DNA from: Symbiodinium natans | Taxonomy: Eukaryota > Sar > Dinophyceae > Suessiales > Symbiodiniaceae | Direction: 5' to 3' | Length of the DNA: 64,000 bases | NCBI GenBank assembly: GCA_905221605.1 | Contig: CAJNDS010000462.1 | Coordinates: 1 to 64,000, forward strand | Shown: piece after piece, positions 23,226 to 36,040 of the stretch | How positions within the stretch are numbered: the stretch's first letter is position 1 | Layout: each line of letters starts with the position of its first letter | Translations under genes and position numbers: made by a program | The notes under the pieces: model-generated | What the model was told of the DNA's origin: nothing | What the model saw: only the letters and a program-made list of their open reading frames with translations | Database searches by the model: none

Positions 23226-24019
23226 TTAAGCGCTCGGCGGCTTGCCAACTTGCCCCTTTTGACGAGGACGAACAGGCCTCTGCAGGACTAACACAGACTG
23301 CGATCTGTACTTGTAAGCCCCGCAGGCGGTTAAATAGCAAGCGCCCTCGGAAATGCTACAGTAATTGTCATGTAATGGGACATTCTGTTCTGCTTGGGGA
23401 TGTTGAGACAAAGGTGCTGCAGATGTACAGAACGAATACTTTACCGCTTGATGTCCTCTTTGACTGCCTTCGGCGCAGATATCTCGGCTTCTTCGCGCAT
23501 CTCCAGCCAGAAGGGATGCAGTTTTCAGGGTGGCAAGGGCTTAGCCTAGACCCGCTTCTTCGGGGCAGAAGACCATTGTCTCAAGCAGCTGCTGAAGCCC
23601 TTGCCAACTTTGTAAGCGAGCAGAGATGGTTCTTTTGCGACAGGCCTCAAGGGGAACGAACTCCCTGGCTGGTAGTTTTGATCGAGTTTCTTGCAGTGTA
23701 TGGTTTCTTTCCTGGTTGGTTGGTCCCGGGCATGACCGCCCGCATCCTGGTGTCTCGCTTCAGAACTTTCTTCTTAAGATTGTGCAAAGGCCTTCCGACC
23801 AGTATTCATTCCGTTAAACATGTTAAATCAGCGGCAGTCTTTGGTATGAAAAGCCTTAGTGGCTTCTATGGGTCCATGAGGTGTCAACATATTCACCATC
23901 AGATGTTCATCTTTCTCCAAGCTAGCCTTGCTCAAAGCGTATGTCTCCCTGATAGGAAATCGCTTGGCCACAAGTGGACCCCCAAATTCGATGGTTTTGA
24001 CGGTATCCCGCCGTATTAG
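21536..24019 (+). mobile_element. 5'-truncated LINE-like element next to telomeric repeats
   Basis: Extent set by the two coding frames. The left boundary is the telomere-like repeat. The right boundary is unknown: no poly-A or target-site duplication was seen after 24019. Confidence 0.7.
23375..24019 (+). CDS. Probable C-terminal extension of the same retroelement
   Basis: The frame is open from at least 23180 through 24019, so it overlaps the end of the RNase H frame in a different phase. The first ATG is at 23375, giving 214 residues. Before it the frame reads a Cys/Arg/Lys-rich segment (ICTCKPRRRLNSKRPRKCYS). The body contains DVLFDCLRRRYLGFFAHLQP, a hydrophobic stretch PWLVVLIEFLAVYGFFPGWL and FRTFFLRLCKGLP. 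I recognise no named domain. The position right after RNase H, the open overlap and the matching strand suggest it is the tail of ORF2 separated by one frameshift (mutation, or less likely programmed), rather than a host gene. Confidence 0.5.
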   Translation: MGHSVLLGDVETKVLQMYRTNTLPLDVLFDCLRRRYLGFFAHLQPEGMQFSGWQGLSLDPLLRGRRPLSQAAAEALANFVSEQRWFFCDRPQGERTPWLVVLIEFLAVYGFFPGWLVPGMTARILVSRFRTFFLRLCKGLPTSIHSVKHVKSAAVFGMKSLSGFYGSMRCQHIHHQMFIFLQASLAQSVCLPDRKSLGHKWTPKFDGFDGIPPY

Positions 24020-24815
24020 TTTCCCTATTTTGTCTGGATTCACAAGCAGCCTGAAGCGGCTACTCTTTATCACTTGTCGGCAGGTCGCGGCCTCAGACAC
24101 ACAGTGCAGCAAAAAAGAATTCCAGCACGGTTTCACATAAGGATGTAGGAATATGACTTGCGTTGATCTAACATTCACATGCAAACCAAATCACCTGTCC
24201 CAGGACGGCCAAGAAATCAGCAGGCAAAAGGCGTTTTTCCTCACATGAAGCGGGGCGGAAATCGCGGCTGCCGAGGCGCGAGCAAGCACAGAATACAAGA
24301 CAGGCGCACTTCCAATTAAGCCCGAGAGAAAGAGCTTCAGGTACCCGCCTTTTCCCTCTCCAGAAAAGGGCAAGGTACAGGCTCCCAAGGATACAAAGCC
24401 ACCAGTAGACAAAGGCTGCCAAAGAGGATATCTGCAGTGCATGCGTTCAACGGACAATGTAACAGAACTCCGCGGGGAGTCCGGGGCCGCTGTGCATGGA
24501 TTGAACAACTTGGGTTGCCCTGTTCGAGTTGGGGAGGTGTAGGGTTGTGAGGTATGTAGCCGATCAATCCCTCCCGGCTGCTCAAAATGAAGGCTGTATA
24601 CATTAGAGATCATTAGAGACTTCCAACACTCGAAGCCCCAACTTAGGCGCAGCGAAGAGTTTCAGCTCCATTTTTGGAAGATGAAGACCTGCGAATCGGC
24701 CCGGCCACACAAAATTCACTGCCGATTCGAAGTCGGAAAGTCCAAGATCTGACCAGAACTCCAAGCCTAACACGCAGGCGGGATTAGGGCGACAGGATGA
24801 TCTAGGGGCTGTTCT
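24020..24815. other. Spacer, possibly element 3' UTR
   Basis: No recognised gene. A minus-strand frame at 24191-24613 has no domain or constraint evidence. Part of this may belong to the retroelement. Confidence 0.5.
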
Positions 24816-25308
<493 letters not shown>

Positions 25309-26118
25309 CGTTAGCGCACTGCTGTTAAGCTGGCGTTCCTCTTTTCGCTGCGCAAGCCACTGAAAGGTTCAGTTTGCCTGCGAACAAGCAGCAGCTGAAT
25401 GAAGTCGCCCAACTTCCATCCTCATTTTACCACGCAGAGAAGGCCACTGGAGAAATGGCAGCAGCGCCACGTAGGAGAAGTCCTGGATCGGTTCCCAGTC
25501 GCTGAAATCAATGGCGAGGAAGCTCAAGCTGCAAGAGGAATCACAGCTCCACCCATTCTCAGCAAGCCACTTCAAGGTAACGAGAAAACGCGGGGGGCAT
25601 CGCTTCGCAAAAGTAGTCAGTAGAGGGTATAGCGGCTTGTTGCTGAGAATCGACTTGTCAAAGTTCACCCGCTGGATTCGTGTGCGACAGTGGAAACACG
25701 CGAAGACCCTCCTGTCGAACTGAAGAAGGTAGTCGCACACACATCTTTTGCACAATTAGAGAACCTTTGGAGATCATGCATCTCTCGCCTGAGCATTTGC
25801 ACCAGATAAACTTGCACCGCTTCTCAAACTCATCAGAAATATTCGACAATTCACCTGCTTGTACCCCGGTGCGGTGTCGGGCTGCACCTCGATGCTCAAT
25901 CTTGGCCGAAAGTGATTCGGGTGCGGGGCCTGCGTCATCCTAAGACCTGATAAGACACGACGCTGCAGTGTTTACAGGATCTCGCGCCTGTACCTGCTGG
26001 AGGTTACCCCACACCCTCACGCACAACTGTGACCGGGTGCGATGCCAAGGATGATGTCACGGCGGCATTGCAGACGGGCCATTTCTTGAAGGAGTTTCAG
26101 GTACTATACAGCATGTAA

Positions 26119-26265
26119 TTCTACTATGCTCTACTATGTTCTACTATGTTCTACTGTGTTCTACTGTTTTCTACTGTGTTCTACGCTGTTCTACTGTGTT
26201 CTACTGTGTTCTACTGTGTTCTACTGTGTTCCACTGTGTTCTACTGTGTTCTACTGTGTTCTACT
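26119..26265. repeat. 10-bp tandem repeat (copy B)
   Basis: Counterpart of 3947-4106, about 15 copies of TTCTACTGTG with early TATG variants. Confidence 0.95.
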
Positions 26266-27229
26266 AGGACAAGTCCTATGTGCTCCGAGGCAACGCCCTG
26301 CCTGTGTCTCCGGCCGGGCCCGCGAACAAACACGAGCTGCATTTGTACCTTGAAAGAGAATGCGTCTTCCAGTTCCCTGATCGCCACAAAAAAAAGGTTG
26401 CGAACACGCGAGGACAGGACGCTTGTGCATCTGAGAAGCACTGTCCGCAACAGGAGCTTTCCTTGGAGCCCGCCATACCAGAAGTTCGAGCACATGGCGG
26501 TGGCACATGGTAGTGACGTGGGAGTGCTTGCCGCGAATGTTTTCAGACGCCTGCGATCCTCGAGCAATGCAAGAAACCACTCAAATTGGGCAAAGCGTGG
26601 CGCTGAGCAGGATGGCAAGGATGGGAGTGAAGGATCCGGCGAATTCGTCGGATTCGGAGAACGCAAAGCGAGACAGCAAGGAGTTGCCGGTCTTGGGGGG
26701 TTGCGCTTGAGTAAGAACTTATGAATCCTATAAGAGCTTTCACGGCGGCCCCTTTAGAATCCTTTAGCTGCTTACAGTGGCAACCTGTGCACCTGGGATT
26801 CCAGCACGCGGGAGCCGTCGTCGACACTTTCGGGTTTTCACCTTGTCACCTTGTGCCGACTCGCACCACGCGAACTTGCGACCAGGTGGGGCATGATGTT
26901 CCAGCCACAACGAGTCGGACAATCTAATGGCTCTAATAGGGGTCTAAGGGTCTGGGCAAGGACACAGCTGAGACATTCTGAGACATTGAAGGTTCCTTCT
27001 GCACGGTCAGACGGCCGAGAGCTGGTTAGGCCATCGCATTCGGAAATTCAAGATCTTGCCACCAGACTCTCAGGTGTCAGGCTACAGAGTACGGCGGGCA
27101 TGAGTGGTTCAAAATGCTTTCGGCACTGCTCAACGTGAAGAAAGAAGTCGGAAGCTGGCGCCATTAAGGATGCATCCAGCGCCAGATGCGCCAGCCTCCT
27201 TCGCTGTCTGCAAGGCGGCGTCAGATTTC

Positions 27230-28800
27230 GGGCGAGACCTGAGCCTGGCCAACAGGCCAGAACCAGCTTCGAGAGGCCAAGATGGATCGGCGGGAGCTGG
27301 CAAAAGGCACGAAGATCCGCACGGCCAGATCGCAGTGGGCCGGTGCATCTTTCAAACCTAGCAATGGTCACCTCCACGGCGTGCATCCAAAGGTACAACC
27401 TTGTGGCCACAGACCTGATTTCTGAGCATTGATTTCTAGGGTTCGTGGGTTGTCAAGCCCAAAAATAGCTTCTGAATCAACACGCTTCAACAACCCCCCT
27501 ATGCTCAGACCTGAGCCTGGCCAACAGGCAAGAACCAGCTTTGAGGGGCCAAGATGGATCGGCGGCAGCTGGCGAAACGCACGAAGATCCGAACGGCCAG
27601 ACCGCAGTGGGCCGGTGCATCTTTCAAACCTAGCAATGGTCACCTCCACGGCGTGCATTCAAAGGTATATCCTTGTGGCCACAGACCTGATTTCCGAGCA
27701 TTGATTTCTAGGGTTCGTGGGTTGTCAAGCCCAAATCAGCTTCTGAATCAACAAGCTTCAACAACCCCCCTATGCTCAGACCTGAGCCGGGCCAACAGGC
27801 AAGAACCAGCTTCGAGAGGCCAAGATGGATCGGCGGGAGCTGGCGAAATGGGCCGGTGTATCTTTCGAACCTAGCAATGGTTACTTACATCCACGGCGTG
27901 CATCCAAAGTTGCAAACCTTGTGGGCACAGGTGTGAATCTCCGAGCCTTGAATAGCAGGGTTGTCAACTGCAAGTTGCTTTCCGATTCAACAAGCTTCAA
28001 CAACCCCCTATGCTCAGACCTGAGCCTGGCCAACAGGCAAGAGCAGGCAAAAGGCACGAAGATCCGCACGGCCAGACCGCAGTGGGCCGGTGCATCTTTC
28101 AAACCTAGCAATGGTCACCTCCACGGCGTGCATCCAAAGGTACAACCTTGTGGCCACAGACCTGATTTCCGAGCATTGATTTCTAGGGTTCGTGGGTTGT
28201 CAAGCCCAAATCAGCTTCTGAATCAACAAGCTTCAACAACCCCCCCATGCTCAGACCTGAGCCTGGCCAACAGGCAAGAACCAGCTTCGAGAGGCCAAGA
28301 TGGATCGGCGGGAGCTCGCGAAATGCACGAAGATGCGCACGGTCAGATCGCAGTGGGCCGGTGCATCTTTCGAACCTAGCAATGGTCACTTCCACGGCGT
28401 GCATCCAAAGTTACAAACCTTGTGGGCACAGGCGTGAATCTCCGAGCCTTGAATAGCAGGGTTGTCAACTGCAAGTTGCTTTCCGATTCAACAAGCTTCA
28501 ACAACCCCCCTATGCTCAGACCTGAGCCTGGCCAACAGGCAAGAACCAGCTTTGAGGGGCCAAGATGGATCGGCGGCAGCTGGCGAAATGCACGAAGATC
28601 CGAACGGCCAGACCGCAGTGGGCCGGTGTATCTTTCGAACCTAGCAATCCACGGCGTGCATCCAAGTGTGGCCACAGGTGCGGAATGCATACCTTCTAGG
28701 CAGGGGGTGGGGGAGGCAAGTACGATGGGTGCCTGCCAGAAACTCTCGAAGGACAGGGACACTGCAAGTTCAGAATTTGGGCAAGACCTGAGCCTGGCCG
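27230..28800. repeat. Tandem array of 240-270-bp units, two alternating types
   Basis: The marker CTGAGCCTGGCCAACAGGCA (one copy has GAGCCGGGCC) recurs at about 27240, 27510, 27782, 28020, 28257 and 28523. Three units carry the 'TGTGGCCACAGACCTGATTT' version of the middle. The third and fifth carry the 'GGGCACAGGTGTGAATCTCC' version, so the later units alternate. Copy A has little more than one unit. Confidence 0.88.
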
Positions 28801-29359
28801 ACCGACAAGGACCAGGCTTTGTGATCTGGCCTGGGGCTGGTGTTTCATGGCATCCTGCACCCCGCCATGCCCCGTCCCTCCCCACCACCCTTCCGACATC
28901 TTCCGACAGTTCTTAATTACAACCGGGTTCCGAGTCAGCGGGCCCGAAATGTGCAGCAGTTCCCAAACAGCCAGCCTGAAACCCATCAGAGAGCTGCTTC
29001 TGACTACTTGTGGTTTGCGTTAGCCAATGTTAGCCATGAATCAACATGCCAGTTTTTGGCATTGATCATTTGCCTTTTCGTGCCGGGAAGGCCCACGAAC
29101 TCGCACGTAGCCACCAGCGCTGCTGAGCATCGTGGGCGCAACTTCTGGCGCCAAGTTCTTCCTTTCAGTGGCCCTCAAACTTTGGGGGAGAGGAGAGCTC
29201 CAGCCCAGAGCCCCCGGGTTCCGCCCGCAGCGTAACTTTCAACGCCTGCCGTATACGGACGGAAATTCCCCAATACACCCAAGTCCTGCCAGGGGTGTTC
29301 GCAAGGACAGTGGGGAGGTCGGGGCGGGGAGCGGGTGGAGCATCAAAACAACTACCAGA

Positions 29360-32300
29360 GGTACAAAATCGCAAGGGCAGGAACAAGCACAGGGACTCTA
29401 CAGCCTCTCAATGCCTTCTCGGCCATGCTGCACAACGGCATCCACAAGTCTTGAATGCTGGTGAGAGAGGGTGGCTTAGCAGGATCTGTCCCTGTTTGCG
29501 CCCAGCGGGCAACACCCATGACACCGTACACGCAAGCTTCGCCCTCAAGAAACTGCAGGCACTCAGGACCCGACAGTGTAAACGGACACTTGACGACGAG
29601 CCATCGGTCGGAATCAGCGACTGTTCAACTCAAACCCGGCAATGGTCATGTCCACAGCATGTAGGGCAACGTCCGAACTGCTTGCAGGGTCCGCAGCACA
29701 TCATGCAGAGGCACGAGCATTGTGGCCACAGGTACGGATCTCCGAGCCTTGGGTGGTAGGGTCGTCAAACGCAATTTGTTTTCCGATTCAGCCGGCTTTA
29801 GAGCCCTGTATAAGCTGTCAATGGCAAAGGGTGCCTTCGGATTTCCAAAACTTGCAACGACATGCTTCGCCAAGGTTGGTGGTGCGTCACAGTCCGGGCT
29901 TTTTGGAAGTTCCAAAGGGCGTGCAGTGCTCGCAAAAAAAGCAAAGTCGCAAACAAGCCTGTTCTCTCGCGCTGCAAGCCCTCCAGATGCTGCAAGAGGC
30001 AAGCGCGCAGGACTGGGACAGCAAGAGATGGCAGAGTCGGAAGCTGGCAACTCTGCACCTGACGGCCGGTGGGGCCAGGTGATGAGCTATAGGAGCTTGC
30101 CCCTCCGGACCATCTGGTCTGAAAGACCACTGCGCGCGGCGACCGCGCTGAAATCGGTGATCGATCGAATTTCCCGCGCATTCCGCTGAAGCCACCTGCT
30201 GTCAAACACGAAACATTCTCTTCGAGTTTTGACACAGCAAGCGCGAAATGCTCACGTCCGCATCTCCGAGGGCAACCAAGCACAGGCACGCTACAGCCTT
30301 TGAAAGGCTTTCTCGGCCATGCTGGACCATGGCATCCACGAGTCTTGACTGTTGGTGAGAGAGATTGGCCTTGGAGGTTACGACGAGCCTCGGGCCGGAA
30401 TCGGCGACTGTGCAACTCAAACCCGGCAACGGTCATGCCCACAGCACGTAGCGCCATGCCACAACTGTTTGTAGGGTCCGAAGCACATCATCCAAAGGCA
30501 CAAACATTGGTACAGCCGCTGTGGCCACAGGTACAGATCTCCGAGCCTTGGGTGGTAGGGTCGTCCGATGCAGATTATCTTTCGATTCAACAGGCTTTAG
30601 GGCCGTCTTGCACTGTGCGTGCTGTCAATGGCAAAGGGTGCCTTCGGATTTCCAAAACTTACAACGACATGCTTCGCCAAACTGGACGCATCGCAGTTCG
30701 GGCATGTTTTGAGGCTCTGAAAACTTGCGCCGCACGCAAAACAAGCGAAGTCCAAAGCAAGCCAGGTTGAATCATGGAAGAGTGTGCTGCAAGCCCTCCA
30801 GATGCTGCAAGAGGCAAGCACGCAGGACCGGGACAGCAGTCCCCGGAATCTTCCGACAGTGCAGCTGACGGCCGTGACAGCCGGCGCGGGCAGGTGATCT
30901 GGTCCGTCCGCTGAAGCCACCCACTGTCAAATGCGAAACATTCTTTACGAGCTTCGGTGCGCGAGGTGCTCAGGCCTGCATCTGCGAGGACAGGACCAGG
31001 CACAGGCATGGCTCAGAGGGGGGCGGCAGGCTCAAGGGACAAAAGAATGTGTTTGACACAACTTGTGTAAGGCGGACGGCCTTTGATGAACCCCCCGAGC
31101 CTTAGACGAAGACAGAATGCTTTGACGAAGGCCTGAAACCAACATGCGAAGCCGCGCAATCAAATCCAGGCAGTCTCAGTGAAAACAGACACTAACCCCT
31201 GCTTCCACAAAGGCGCCGAAACACCACGAAGGCAGTTGGCACCCGAACGTTAGTCGAAGGGGCAGCCTCGGGCGAAGGGGAAAGGGTTTGACGAACCTGG
31301 GGCGGGGCTCAGGCGAACCCTGCCGAACATCTACGCAGAGCGCTGCCCCCATCTGAGCATACCTGACTACTGCAGCCTTCGAAGCTTTGTCGGCCATGCT
31401 GCAAGATGGCATCCACGAGTCTGAAATGTTGGTGAGAGAGATTCGCTTCGGAGGTGCAATTGTTGTTTGTGCCCAGCGGGTCCCATCCATGACACAAACA
31501 CGCAAACTTCGCCGTTGAGAAACTACAGGCACTCAAGGCTAACCGGTGCAAACAACCACTTGACGACGAGCCATGTGCCGGAATCGGCGACTGCTCAACT
31601 CAAACCCGGCAAAGGTCATGTCCACAGCATGTAGCGCCATGCCACAACTGTTTGTAGGGTCCGAAGCACATCATCCAAAGGCACAAACATTGTGGCGACA
31701 GGTACAGCCGCTGTGGCCACAGGTACGGATCTCCGAGCCTTGGGTGGTAGGGTCGTCCGACGCAGATTACCTTCCGATTCAACAGGCTTTAGGGCCCTCT
31801 TGCACAGTGCGTGCTGTCAATGTCAAAGGGTGCCTTCGGATTTCCAAAACTTACAACGACATGCTTCGCCAAACTTGACGCATCGCAGTTCGGGCATGTT
31901 TTGAGGCTCTGAAAACTTGCGCCGCACGCAAAACAAGCGAAGTCCAAAGCAAGCCAGGTTGAATCATGGAAGAGTGTGCTGCAAGCCCTCCAGCTGCTGC
32001 AAGAGGCAAGCACGCAGGACCGGGACAGCAGCCCCCGGCAGAGTCGGAATCTTCCGACAGTGCAGCTGACGGCCGTGACAGCCAGCGCGGGCAGGTGATC
32101 TGGTCCGAAGGCCTGCTCTGCGCGGTGGCTGCGTTGGAATCCTTGATTCATCGAATTTCTCGCGCAGTCCGCTGAAGCCACCCACTGTGAAAAGCGAAAC
32201 ATTTTTTACGAGCTTCGACATCGCAAGCGGGAGGTGTGCGAGGTGCTCAGGCCTGCATCTGCGCTGAAACCAACATGCGAAGCCGCGCAATCAAATCCAG

Positions 32301-33960
32301 GCAGTCTCAGTGAAAACAGACACTGCAGAAACACCACGAAGGCAGTTGGCACCCGAACGTTAGTCGAAGGGGCAGCCTTGGGCGAAGGGGAAAGGGTTTG
32401 ACAAACCCGGGATGTGCCGGAATCGGCGACTGTTCAACTCAAACCCGGCAACGGTCATGCCCACAGCATGTAGTGCCATGCCACAACTGTTTGTAGGGTC
32501 CGAAGCACATCATCCTGAATCCAGAAGCACAAGCGTTGTGGCCACAGGTACGGATCTCCGGGCCTTGGGTGGTTGGGTCCGGGTCGTCAAACGCAAGTCA
32601 CCTTCCGACTCAAAAGGCTTTAGAGCTCTGATGCACATTGCGTGCTGCCAATGGCCAAGCGTGCCTCCGGATTTCTAGATTTACAACGACATGCTTTGCC
32701 AAATCTTCATCGCAGTGTGGGCATTCTTGAGATTCCAAAAGCAAAACAAGCGAAGTCCAAAGCAAGCCTGTTCTCTCTTACGCGGCAAGCATGCAGGCAG
32801 GGACAGCAGTCCCTGGCAGAATCGGAAGCTGGCAACACTGAACCTGACGGCCAGTGGGGCCAAGTTAACAGCTAGAAAAGCTTGCCCCTCCAGACCATCT
32901 GGTCTGAAAGACCACTGCGCGCGGCGGCCGCACTGACATCGGTGATCGATGGAATTTCCTCAAATGCGAAACGTTCTTTACGAATTTCGAGATAGCAAGC
33001 ACAAGCTGCTCAGGCCTGCATCTGCGAGGGCTGCTGCATGCCTGTGCTTGGCATCCACGAGTTTCGACTGTCGGTGAAAGAGATTGGCTTCGGAGGTTCT
33101 GTCGCTGTTTGTGTCCAGTGGGCCCCATCCATGACACCGACCCACGCCGACACACAACCTTCGCCCTTAAGAAACTACAGGCACTCAAGGCCAACCGGTG
33201 TAAACGGACACTTGACGACGAGCCATGCGTCGGAATCGGCGGCAGGTATGAATCTCCGAGCCTTGGGTGGTAGGGTCCGGGTCGTCAAACGCAAGTCACC
33301 TTCCGACTCAAAGGCTTCAGAGCTCTGCTGCACATTGCGTGCTGCCAATGGCCAAGCGTGCCTCCGGATTTCTAGATTTACAACGACATGCTTTGCAAAA
33401 TCTTCATCACAGTTTGGGTATTCTTGAGATTCCAAAGGCCAAACGGCCAAGCAAGCCATTTCCAAAGCAAGCCTGTTCTCTCTTGCTGCAAGCCCTCAAC
33501 GATGCTGTAAGCGGCAAGCATGCAGGACGGGGACAGCAGTCCCCAGCAGAGTCGGAAGCTGGCAACACTGAACCTGACGGCCAGTGGGGCCAAGTTAACA
33601 GCTAGAAAAGCTTGCCCCTCCGGACCATCTGGTCTGAAAGACCACTGCGCGCGGCGGCCGCACTGACATCGGTGATCGATGGAATTTCCGGCGCGTTCCG
33701 CTGAAGCCGCCCGCTGTCAAATGCGAAACGTTCTTTACGAATCTCGAGATAGCAAGCACAAGCTGCTCAGGCCTGCATCTGCGAGGGCTGCTGCATGCCT
33801 GTGCTTGGCATCCACGAGTTTCGACTGTCGGTGAAAGAGATTGGCTTCGGAGGTTCTGTCGCTGTTTGTGTCCAGTGGGCCCCATCCATGACACCGACCC
33901 ACGCCGACACACAACCTTCGTCCCCAAGAGACTGCAGGCACTCAAGGCACAACAGTGTGT
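29360..33960. repeat. Diverged ~1-kb tandem repeat family (copy B)
   Basis: Counterpart of 7240-11520. Landmarks CTCCGAGCCTTGGGTGGT occur at about 29737, 30540, 31733 and 33256, with variants at 32557 and 34037. Internal deletions differ from those in copy A, so unit number and content have drifted independently. Confidence 0.85.
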
Positions 33961-34318
33961 CGACATATCATGGGCCGGAATCGGCAACTGTTCAACTCAT
34001 TCCCGGCAACGGTCACTGCCCCACAGCATGTGGGGTCTCCCAGCCTTGGGTGGTCAGAAGCGAGGCGTGGTGGTAGCTAGTGGTGGCTTCGACTCTCGTC
34101 CGACAACACCAATCAACCTGCCAGCAGGTTGGGAAAACTTGATTCTGCAGCCTCCCCCGCGTGACATGACAGTGCACCTTTTTGTTACGGCTTCGCCTGG
34201 GCGATGGGCTCACACCGCTGTAGAGACACCTGGGCTTGAAGGAATTTTGTGGGGTCACAAACAGCCACAAACAGTCACAACAGAGTCGCTGCGCCGCGAG
34301 GTTCATGCATTGCCCTGA
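33866..34318 (+). CDS. Uncertain ORF at end of repeat family (copy B)
   Basis: 150-codon counterpart of the frame at 11409-12014. It keeps VASGGFDSRPTTPINLPAGW and PRDMTVHLFVT but diverges after 'ETPGLEGI' through indels. No domain is recognised and no evidence of constraint is visible. Confidence 0.2.
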   Translation: MCPVGPIHDTDPRRHTTFVPKRLQALKAQQCVDISWAGIGNCSTHSRQRSLPHSMWGLPALGGQKRGVVVASGGFDSRPTTPINLPAGWENLILQPPPRDMTVHLFVTASPGRWAHTAVETPGLEGILWGHKQPQTVTTESLRREVHALP

Positions 34319-34806
34319 GGCTAGGACTCGGACTGGGCTCGGGCTCAGTGAGGCCGAGGCCCAACTTGGCACTCAAAGGGTTGCTGTGAGGTTGCAGCCT
34401 GCGTTCCGGAACAGCTCGCTATCAATGTGTTTTGCTGCAGAAGCCATGCTCTGAGCGGAGTATGCGTCAGTACGTCGGCGAAGCTCTCTAGTAAGTGGCC
34501 GCGTTGCTTGCGTTTGTGTGTGTGTGTGTGTCTCTGTGTATGCGCGTTCCAACGGAAGTCCAACAACTGCACAAGCCAGGCAAGCCCTATCGCTTTTCCA
34601 CTAAAATCTACTAGCCGCATCTAGTCGCAACTTCAAAACTAAAAGCAGCGCAGTGGAAAATCTCGCCTCTGACTCCTCCAGCCGCATGGATCAGCGAGCC
34701 TGTCGCGGCGGATGTCATCCGCTTCGCAGCTTTTCTACATGACTACGCCCTTGTGTAGGATGTCTGGCGCAGTAAGAACTGGGTTTTCTTGGAATCTGCT
34801 TTAGTG

Positions 34807-35190
34807 TTAACGGTATCCAAACCAAAGGGACCATAATATGCGAAAACGGCCCCTTCTCGCCCTTCGGGAGATCAACGCACTCAGCCTGGAAGGAGGGGAA
34901 CGCCCGCCGCAAGGCGGACCTGCGGAGCGAGGTCGTCGTTGTTGTTGTCGCTGCTGCTGTTGCCGTTTTTGTTGTTGGTTTGGTTTGGTTTGGCTTGGCT
35001 TGGCTTGGCCTGGCCTGGCCTGGCTTGGCTTGGCTTGGCTTGGCTTGGCTTGGTTTGTCGTTTTCGCGTGAACGCCACAGGTTGCTGACTTGCGCGCTCG
35101 TCGTTTGGGGCATCCACTGGGCGAAGGCCTCACCCGTGCATCCGCAAACGCACAAGTCGTTGCACGAGCCGCTGGGAATCCCCTTCTCAT
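34807..35190 (-). other. TGGCT pentamer microsatellite with open minus frame (copy B)
   Basis: (TGGTT)n/(TGGCT)n/(TGGCC)n at about 34975-35060. The minus strand reads QAKPS repeats followed by a short poly-Gln and RRPRSAGPPCGGRSPPSRL, shared with copy A. Confidence 0.55.
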
Positions 35191-35354
35191 TTTCGGTCCG
35201 TCACGTCTCCTTATTGGATTATATTTCCTTCTTTTTCACATTGTGGTTTACCTGCTCTGGTTCCTGCTGATGACTGCTTGTTTGTCGGCCTGGCAAACAT
35301 CATCAAACATCCTCGATCCACACAAAAATAACAAAGCACAAACACGGAGACGCA

Positions 35355-35433
<79 letters not shown>

Positions 35434-36040
35434 GACACACATACACAGACAAACAGACAAGCGCACGTGCACACAGCCCAGCTCGACCCAAGATGGATTA
35501 GTGGGTTCTCACTCTTTGTGGCCTCGCTTCTTATTTTGCATAACCGTCTAGGCCTAGAACCATTAAAAGTTACATCGCAACGCAACAAAACGTCCACATC
35601 GAAATCAGGACATGTTCGTTGGGCAGCGCACACACTCCTGCTTATGATTAAAAGCCAAAAAACTCAAACACACCTTTGTCCAACGTGTTCGCACACGCAA
35701 ACACACGTGCCGATCGTGAAGAGGCGTAGTAATTGGAGGCTTCTGTAAGTTAAAACGAATGGATTTGAAAGCACGCAATCACGCGCGGCAGAGGTTCTCC
35801 TGGGGAGCCTTGGTATCAGGAAAACTGGTATCACGAGAAGTTCGTATTTAGGAGAGGCAAACATGGAAATTCCATGTTGCTTTCCGATACTTGGTGTAGT
35901 CATAGTATGTGCCTCCTGGATAAATCAACTTAAATATCGCGATCAACGACAAAAAAAACATCTGTGTGACCTCCATGGTTTGAACATCAATGGCATCACG
36001 GCATCACGTGCAGGACACTTGGGAACAGCTCTAAGTGAGC
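35155..36040. other. Copy B segment replacing the telomere-like zone
   Basis: No match to 12690-14692. Contains the CA repeat below. No gene recognised. Confidence 0.75.
35356..35431. repeat. (CA)n microsatellite
   Basis: About 37 near-perfect CA dinucleotides, continued by degenerate CA-rich sequence to about 35472. Confidence 0.98.
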
